Below, piece by piece: positions 57,126-64,000 of a stretch of 64,000 nt of DNA. The notes under the pieces were generated by a model. That model was not told the DNA's origin. It did not search any database and worked only from the letters and a program-made list of their open reading frames with translations. The DNA comes from Massariosphaeria phaeospora (lineage: Eukaryota; Ascomycota; Dothideomycetes; Pleosporales), in assembly GCA_011032825.1 (NCBI GenBank), contig JAADJZ010000021.1:496001-560000 (forward strand), read 5' to 3'. The translations under genes were made by a program, and so were the position numbers. Position 1 is the stretch's first letter, and each line of letters opens with the position of its first letter.

Positions 57126-59013
57126 ATGGCGAACGCGTTGGATCAGTCAGTTTCTCTCTTATTTTCTTGAGCCCCAAACGGGCCTCCATTGAGAACCACT
57201 CTGGTGCTACATCATGGCGGCCTGTGGTTGCTAGGCAGGCTGATCAGCTCAGTTGATTACTGCCGACAATCGCTGATTCTTTATGTTCAACTGTAGTCTT
57301 AGTTCCGGGCGCACGCGCATCGAATGGCTGTCCAAGCTGAATACCGAATACCAACCCGCGAAGCAGTATCGCCGCACCTCCATCATCGGCACGATCGGGC
57401 CAAAGACAAACTCGGCTGAGAACATCAACAAACTCCGCAAGGCTGGCCTCAATATTGTGCGCATGAACTTCTCTCACGGTTCTTATGAGTACCACCAGTC
57501 CGTCATCGACAACGCGCGCGAGGCCGAGAAGACGCAAGCAGGCAGACCCCTCGCTATTGCTCTTGATACCAAGGGCCCAGAGATCCGGACTGGCAACACG
57601 GTCAACGATGAAGACCTTCCCATCCACGCTGACGATATCATCAACATTACCACCGACGAGGCGTATGCTACCAGGAGCGACAACAAGAACATGTGGGCTA
57701 TACCCATAGCTAATAGCTTCATATGCTAACTAATGGCGTTTTAGGTACGTCGACTACAAGAACATCACCAAAGTGATTGAAAAGGGCCGTATCATCTACG
57801 TCGACGACGGTGTTCTGTCTTTTGAAGTTCTTGAAGTTGTGGACGAGAAGACCGTGAAGTGCAGATGCGTCAACAATGGCAAGATCTCTTCCCGAAAAGG
57901 CGTCAACCTCCCCAAGACGGACGTTGACCTCCCCCCTCTCTCGGAGAAGGACAAGAATGACCTCCGATTCGGTGTGAAGAACAAAGTCGATATGGTCTTT
58001 GCTTCGTTCATCCGTCACGGCAGTGACATCACTGCGATCCGCGAGGTTCTTGGTGAGGATGGCAAGGACATCCAGATCATCGCCAAAATCGAGAATCAGC
58101 AGGGTGTCAACAACTTCGATGAAATTCTAAAGGAGACGGACGGTGTTATGGTGGCGCGAGGCGACCTTGGTATCGAGATTCCGCCCAGCCAGGTCTTCAT
58201 TGCCCAGAAGATGATGATCACGAAGTGCAACATTGCAGGCAAGCCCGCTATCTGTGCCACTCAGATGCTGGAGTCCATGACCTACAACCCCCGCCCAACT
58301 CGCGCCGAGGTTAGCGATGTCGGAAACGCGGTCTTGGATGGTGCGGACTGCGTCATGTTGTCTGGTGAGACCGCAAAGGGTAATTACCCTGTCGAGGCCG
58401 TGACTATGATGCACGAGACCTGCCTTCTCGCAGAGGTCGCCATTCCCTACGTGAACGCATTTGATGAGTTGAGGAAATTGGCACCTGTCCCATGCCCTAC
58501 GACCGAGACTTGTGCTATGGCGGCCGTCAGTGCTAGTCTAGAGCAGAATGCTGGAGCCATCTTGGTTCTGACGACCAGGTAAGCCTGAGACGGCTTCTCT
58601 CTCACCATGCTCAAGCTAATCTGTTACAGCGGAACTACCGCCCGTCTTGTTTCCAAATATCGACCCGTCTGCCCTATTATCATGGTCTCCCGCAACCCGA
58701 TGGCTGCACGAGTATGTTACCCTATACGACCTTGAAAGCATTTCCGAACTGACATGGACAGTACTCCCATTTGTATCGAGGCGTTTATCCGTTCTACTTC
58801 GATGAGGCAAAGCCTGATTTCAACACTAGCCCTTGGCAAGAAGATGTCGACCGTCGTCTGAAATGGGGTATCATGAATGCTATCAAACTTGGCGTGCTCA
58901 ACAAGGGTGACGCGGTTATCTGCGTGCAAGGTTGGAGAGGCGGAATGGGCCATACCAACACACTCCGAATCGTCCCCGCCACCGAGGATCTTGGTTTGGA
59001 TATGGAGGCCTGA
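57126..59013 (+). CDS. Pyruvate kinase
   Basis: The enzyme converts phosphoenolpyruvate and ADP to pyruvate and ATP, the last step of glycolysis, in the cytosol. Exons 57126-57145, 57297-57692, 57745-58578, 58630-58711 and 58762-59013 sum to 527 codons, the usual fungal length. The first exon is only 20 nt (MANALDH, the last codon completed by exon 2) and is followed by a 151-nt intron, longer than most here. Visible marks are the N-terminal [11 protein letters not shown], the substrate loop [11 protein letters not shown], the active-site lysine and glutamate in [10 protein letters not shown], and [11 protein letters not shown]. The C-terminal regulatory domain ends [12 protein letters not shown]. 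There is one copy only in the window. A probable leader intron and TATA box lie upstream. Confidence 0.97.
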
Positions 59014-59580
59014 ACGTGCTGAACTTGGCAGTTGCAACGAATAGGCTTGAACAGCTTGGTGTTAACACCTAGACGAACAGGCTCGAGGAGCTGGTGCAAA
59101 AGTAATGCTAGGTATATCATGAGAAGCTCGCTGTTAGGCGTAAATGGTGCGAAACTAGGGCATATGAGGTTGGCATGATCGTAGAATATGCTATAGATAT
59201 GAATCCAACATGAGGAACTAGCTGAAATAAGACATGCATGGAAAAGCGCATCGTTATTTGTCTTTCGTGAAAAGCGACATTGATACGAAAGGTCGATCGG
59301 TTTGTAGCGTATGCTCAGTGTCTAGTGACCTCGGAGATGGCAATTGTAAGTGCCACACGCTATGGACCATATTGGGTGAGCTTTGGCTCGAAACTTTCTC
59401 GTAATGAAAGCCAACGTGTACCAAGGTTGCGCAGGTGAGGTTGGTTTTATTATCGACAGATATTTACATATCCGGCGATGCTTAGTCAAGCATCTAGCAT
59501 CTTGGCGTTGTTCAACTTCGCGATTATACGTACAAAGAAACATCATCCTTTCCAAGATTTGCGCGCCGCCACTCACAAAC
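59014..59580. other. Intergenic region between pyruvate kinase and CET1
   Basis: The 3' flank of pyruvate kinase and the CET1 promoter. The CET1 frame stays open for 66 codons upstream of its ATG, but without an initiating ATG in good context. Nothing else is seen. Confidence 0.5.
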
Positions 59581-60885
59581 ATGAATATCTCTGCGCTCGT
59601 CAACCCTGTGTCGGAGGGGCTTCCACGCCGCTCTTCCTCCAACTCTCAAATTATACCTCCCAGTCCGGCCACATCCGTTGCGAAGCTCCCAACTCCGCCG
59701 GCAACCACGCCTAAAGCGATGCCGCGAAAGCGTAAACTACGCGACCCGAAACCTATTTGGGCGTACCGCGAGGGCGAAACATTAGAAGGCGAAGCCCGAG
59801 AGCAATATGAACAGCAACAACAGGCGCGGCCGTCACCACCACCACCCCCGACGCCTTGGCAGCCAAATCACCCTCCGTCAGCTCAACCTCCGTCATACAA
59901 CCAAGGGCACGGCGGGCCACAGTCATCGAACCAATTTCAGCCGCCGCCTGCTGCCGACGAACTTCATGGTTTCGAGCGCCCCGTGTCGGATGACCCGTAC
60001 GTCTACAACGAACTGGTGCGGAAACTTGGCGAATTTATCATGAATACGGTGGTTGACAACAACGATATTCGCTACGCCCTGGAAGAATCCAGACATACAC
60101 AAGTCGAAATAGAAGCGCGGTGGGGACAGATTGAGAACAAGATGACCAACCAACGTCTCGCTGGCGTACATGAGACAGAGTGCATACTAAAAGCGACTGA
60201 GACCCATAACTTTCGGTTCCGCAGCACAATGACTCTAGATCAGCATAAGAGAACGAACGGCTTTCTTAACAGCCAGGTACAGCAATCTAAGGTACCGGGG
60301 GTACAGCGTCCCAATATCGACTACAAGCACGTTAAGGAGATCGACGTGTTCTATGACCTGGACGTGCCCAGCCTTGAGATCCTCCCTGCTCAGACACGAA
60401 AGGTTCTGATAGATTCACTTTCGCATGGTGCTTCAAGTATCAGACTTCGTGTAACTCGCGATGCCAAGACCAACGCCGTCCTCCGCAAGGTCATTAAATC
60501 TCGGGTTGCTAATCTCGAGATCAGCTCGCCTCAAACTGAATGGGACTATCGTATTGGCGTCAACCTCGAGATTAACTATCCTGGAGATTTTGAGAACCTC
60601 TCGCCAACAGTAGAGCCTGGCCGGTCGAGTGGAAGCACGGCACGCAGCAAGGACAGGATCAGTTACTCCTGGCTCGGGGCCTATCAAATTGACTTGACCC
60701 AAGTCATCCAGGAGCACGGAAAGAACCACGAACTGGAACTGGAACTGGAACCTACTATTCTACTGGAAGCTGGTGATCGAGCCCTGCAAGGGGATGATAG
60801 GGACTTCGAGAAATTGATGACAGGGATGCTGAACAACCTCCGGGCATTGTCTCGAGAGATCACTGGCCCGCCTGGAGGTGCGTAG
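59581..60885 (+). CDS. CET1: mRNA-capping enzyme subunit beta: RNA 5'-triphosphatase Cet1
   Basis: A single-exon gene of 434 codons from an ATG preceded by AAAC. The enzyme removes the gamma phosphate from new mRNA 5' ends, the first step of capping, in the nucleus. It belongs to the metal-dependent triphosphate-tunnel family of fungal capping triphosphatases. The N-terminal 130 residues are disordered and Pro/Gln-rich. The tunnel strands are recognisable: motif A VEIEARWG (E176, E178) and motif C HELELELEP (from residue 383), whose glutamates bind the metal. IRLRVTRDAKT and a KVIKSR strand fit the basic tunnel wall. Motif C is encoded by a GAACTG hexamer repeat. It is followed, 0.7 kb on, by RPN2 on the same strand. 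Confidence 0.9.
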   Translation: MNISALVNPVSEGLPRRSSSNSQIIPPSPATSVAKLPTPPATTPKAMPRKRKLRDPKPIWAYREGETLEGEAREQYEQQQQARPSPPPPPTPWQPNHPPSAQPPSYNQGHGGPQSSNQFQPPPAADELHGFERPVSDDPYVYNELVRKLGEFIMNTVVDNNDIRYALEESRHTQVEIEARWGQIENKMTNQRLAGVHETECILKATETHNFRFRSTMTLDQHKRTNGFLNSQVQQSKVPGVQRPNIDYKHVKEIDVFYDLDVPSLEILPAQTRKVLIDSLSHGASSIRLRVTRDAKTNAVLRKVIKSRVANLEISSPQTEWDYRIGVNLEINYPGDFENLSPTVEPGRSSGSTARSKDRISYSWLGAYQIDLTQVIQEHGKNHELELELEPTILLEAGDRALQGDDRDFEKLMTGMLNNLRALSREITGPPGGA

Positions 60886-61592
60886 GTTAGTATAGTTGCA
60901 GACAGAATCGTGTCTCTTTATATCTGTATTAGTACTTGCTGTTTTAGTATTTACGGCGCAACCGGGACACAGTGAGTGACCGGACAGCATGATGCGGAGT
61001 TTGAACTCGGCGGGACAATAAGATACCCTTTGATTTACCCTTTTTCTCTTCTGATTCATCCGGAGTCGCAACATTCGCGTGAAAGACTGTCTCGTATCAA
61101 CGATGGTGAAGTAGTTGTAAGAATGACAGGAAACCCGAGTTTCATCGGTCCAAACTCCACGGCTGTTCTCTGCATATCTGAGCTCAGGTACTGTATATTG
61201 GACTAGAGTGGGTCTGACGAAACAGGCGGTGGTGCCTGGCATAGTTATGTCATCCAGCCGGGCCGTGCCAAGCCCTTCGGCGAAACTGACGATGAGCTCG
61301 CGCGTGTTGTCGCTGCTGTAACATCACAGTGAACCCACGCACACGGCTCTGCGTCATCTCCATTCGCCCCAACACCCTCTTATTCTCGTCTCTCCTTCAC
61401 CTCGCAGGCCTCTCCAGCTTTATTGCGCCATACAACCGCTGGATATCCGCTCCGACCCCCGAAAGCCCGCCGGGCGCCACATACAGCTCCATCTCCTTCC
61501 AGCGGCTTCCCTCGCTCATCACTTCACCACCCTCACGATCCCACTTTCTATCGCACCGACGCAGCTTTCAACATCCACAAGGCTATCCTACG
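60886..61592. promoter_or_regulatory. CET1 3' flank and RPN2 promoter
   Basis: About 700 bases. The part from 61.33 kb is C/T-rich and is probably the RPN2 5' UTR. No separate gene is supported. Confidence 0.5.
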
Positions 61593-64000
61593 ATGGTCGG
61601 CCTCACATCTGCTGCCGGTATCGTCGGCTTCCTCGCTGAGCCTGATCCCGCCCTGCGCTCCTTTGCCCTGCACCGCCTGAACGAGGAGATCGACCTGCTG
61701 TGGCCGGAGGTTGCTGGGTCAGTCAGTCAGATGTAAGTCTCGTGCGCTAGACGCTTAAAATCGCCTCACTATTGTTTGCATAGTGTTGCTGACTTGCTTG
61801 CGTCATAGCGAGGCTCTATTCGAAGATGAATCGTTTCGGGAGCGAGAACTCGCGGCCCTTGTCGCGGCGAAGGTGTATTACCAGCTACAGGAATACAACG
61901 AGAGCATGGTCTTCGCCCTCGGCGCCGGCAAGCTCTTTGACATCCACCACGCCGGCGAGTTCGAAGAGACAATTCTAGGTAAGTTGCTCACCACACACAC
62001 AGCCAGGCTATCGATCGCTGGAGCCTGCCTCCTACAACTGATCTAGCTGCATCGATCTGCCTACAACGTGGCTAACCGTCTCCCAGCGAAATGCTTAGAT
62101 ACATACATCGCTCTATCCGCTATGCACAATCCACCCACTCCCGTGACGAAGGCAAACCAAGCTCCCCCTCAGCTGATCACCTCCTTTGCTGGAAACGCCG
62201 CCGGCAGCGCCAGCACAGCAGCAGTCTTGACTTCGCCAATAACTCCTTTCTCACAGTCCGCTCTCCCGAGCAAGTCCCTCCTCTCACGCGAAGATTCCTC
62301 GACGTTCGACCCTACACTTCCTGGTGGCGGGAATGCTGGCGTCGCTGGAGCACATCCTGCTCCGCTTGTCCTACAGCGAAGCGTTCAAAAGAACCTCCAG
62401 GCAACCATAAGACGCATCTTTGAGAGCTGCTACGAGAATGGCGACTACAAACAGGTGGTTGGGATTGCGATCGAAGCTCGGAATCTTGAGGTACTGCGAG
62501 AAACCTTTCTCCGAGCCAGTCAAGATGAGAAGAAGCAGGGCAAGAAACCTGTACAAACCTTGCCATCGCGGAGCGAAGAATTGATGGAGTATGTTCTCGA
62601 CATATGTATGAATGTTGTTCAGGAGAGGGGGCTTAGAAATGAGGTTTGTGTTAGTCCCCGTTCTTCCCCACCTGTAGCTAACATGTCGTAAGATACTCCG
62701 TCTGATCCTCGACCTGTTGAACGAAATCCCGAACCCTGACTACTTCTCGATCGCGAAGTGTGTCGTGTATCTCAACCAACACGCTCTGGCCTCGGGTCTT
62801 CTCCAACAACTTGTCCAGCGCGGTGACAGCAAATCTCTAGCCGTGGCTTACCAAATATCATTCGACTTGTACGAGAACGGCACACAAGAGTTCTTGGCGA
62901 AGGTCATAAGCGAATTGCCGGATACAGATGAGGATAGCGGGGAGAATAAACCAGCGGCTAATGGCGATGGCACGCAAAAGCCCCAGAGTGAAGATGCGGG
63001 AGAGTCCGATGGCTTACTCTCTAACGTTGACACAAGTAACGAAGGCCCGAAGATATCGACCGTGGTGTCCAGGACGAAAGAAAAGGCATCTAATGAGGAG
63101 GAGGTTAAGGCTTTCACATCACTTCGCCAGGTTCTTCAGGGCACCAAGAGTATCGAGCTCAACCTCGAGTTCTTGTATCGCAACAACCACGCAGACAAGG
63201 CCATATTGAACAAGGTCCGGGACAGTTTGGAGGCGAGAAACTCCATATTTCACAGCAGTGTGACTTTCGCGAATGCCTTCATGAACGCCGGCACAACGAA
63301 CGATACTTTCTTCCGAGAGAACCTAGACTGGCTAGGAAAAGCGGTGAACTGGTCAAAGTTCACAGCAACCGCTGCGTTGGGTGTGATACATCGTGGCAAT
63401 ATAAGCCAGGGACAAAAGCTTCTTGAGCCTTATCTACCTAAAGATGCCGTCTCATCTGGCTCGCATTACGAACAGGGTGGATCCCTCTATGCTTTGGGAT
63501 TAATTTACACCAACCATGGAACTCACGTCCTGGATTACCTACTAAAGCAGTTTCAAAATGCCACTGAGGAAGTCATCCAGCATGGTGGCGCTCTCGGTCT
63601 GGGTGTCGCCGGCATGGCCACAGGATCCGAGGACATCTTCGATGCTTTCAAGAGCGTTCTCTACACTGATTCCGCTGTCAATGGTGAGGCAGTAGGTCTG
63701 TCCATGGGATTGGTTATGCTTGGGACTGGGAACATCAAGGCTCTCGAGGACATGATCCAGTACGCGCATGATACCCAACACGAAAAGATTGTACGTGGAC
63801 TGGCTATTGGTATGGCCTTGATCATGTATGCTCGCCAAGAAGCCGCCGATGAGCTTATCAATGGCCTGTTGGATGATGCCGATCCAACCCTACGCTACGG
63901 AGGTATAATGACCGTCGCTCTGGCATACTGCGGGACAGGCAGCAATAAGGCGGTGCGGAGGCTCCTACACGTCGCAGTCAGCGATGTCAGTGACGATGTC
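61593..64000 (+). CDS. RPN2: 26S proteasome regulatory subunit Rpn2, C-terminus beyond the window
   Basis: Rpn2 is the large scaffold of the 19S regulatory particle base and supports Rpn1-like docking of ubiquitin receptors. Exons 61593-61732, 61809-61978, 62087-62643 and 62693 to the right edge keep one frame; introns are 76, 108 and 49 nt, the last ending in an AAG acceptor after a CTAAC branch. The start MVGLTSAAGIVGFLAEPDPA and the block ALRSFALHRLNEEIDLLWPEV are typical of Rpn2. A disordered acidic insert (DEDSGENKPAANGDG region) follows residue 400 or so. From FTATAALGVIHRGN on, the proteasome/cyclosome (PC) repeats appear: YALGLIYTNHG, GGALGLGVAG, GLSMGLVMLGTGN and YGGIMTVALAYCGTGS. 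About 720 residues are in the window; the family has around 950-1100, so the rest lies to the right. Confidence 0.96.

Noticed and set aside
1..64000. Secondary-metabolite cluster, transposase genes, rRNA or CRISPR arrays
   Set aside because: No polyketide or peptide synthase, transposase, reverse transcriptase, rRNA stretch or regularly spaced repeat array was found on either strand.

Overview
The window is nuclear DNA of a filamentous ascomycete (Pezizomycotina). The reasons are the many short GT-AG introns (46-81 nt, with CTRAC/CTAAT-like branch points), two Zn2Cys6 regulators, a GH72-type cell-wall protein, a copper radical oxidase carrying hevein-type chitin-binding modules, and fungal forms of core proteins (Pob3, Smc1, Nbs1, Cet1, Rpn2, Gpc1). 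A dothideomycete, perhaps Pleosporales, is my guess from protein style; it is not proven here.

Layout. 0-7 kb: a Zn2Cys6 regulator cut by the left edge, phosphopantothenate-cysteine ligase (CoA synthesis) and a low-complexity CxxC protein. 7-14 kb: a 4.8-kb gene-poor stretch, then a secreted AA5 copper radical oxidase with three CBM18 modules. 15-19 kb: two small proteins of unknown function, then a tandem pair of paralogues, one cut down to its C-terminal third and the other interrupted by an in-frame TAG. 19-24 kb: a second Zn2Cys6 regulator, which seems to need a GC-AG intron to complete its zinc cluster, and the FACT subunit Pob3, whose start codon is split by an intron. 25-35 kb: short hypothetical genes, 6-phosphogluconolactonase and two long disordered or coiled-coil proteins. 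35-45 kb: a gene-poor 2.9 kb, cohesin Smc1, and divergently from it a GH72-fold membrane protein that has lost both catalytic glutamates. 45-52 kb: glycerophosphocholine acyltransferase Gpc1, a paraoxonase-like lactonase or arylesterase, and an F-box-like protein. 52-64 kb: Nbs1, pyruvate kinase, the mRNA-capping triphosphatase Cet1 and proteasome subunit Rpn2, which runs off the right edge.

Most genes are unrelated housekeeping functions in ordinary fungal order; I see no secondary-metabolite cluster, transposase, CRISPR array, rRNA or convincing tRNA. Exon structures were built by hand from splice signals, and where stated the summed exons keep one reading frame. The most unusual items are the GH72 pseudoenzyme with receptor-like architecture, the GC-AG intron, the two genes whose start codon lies at or across a splice site, and the decaying or stop-interrupted paralogue pair.
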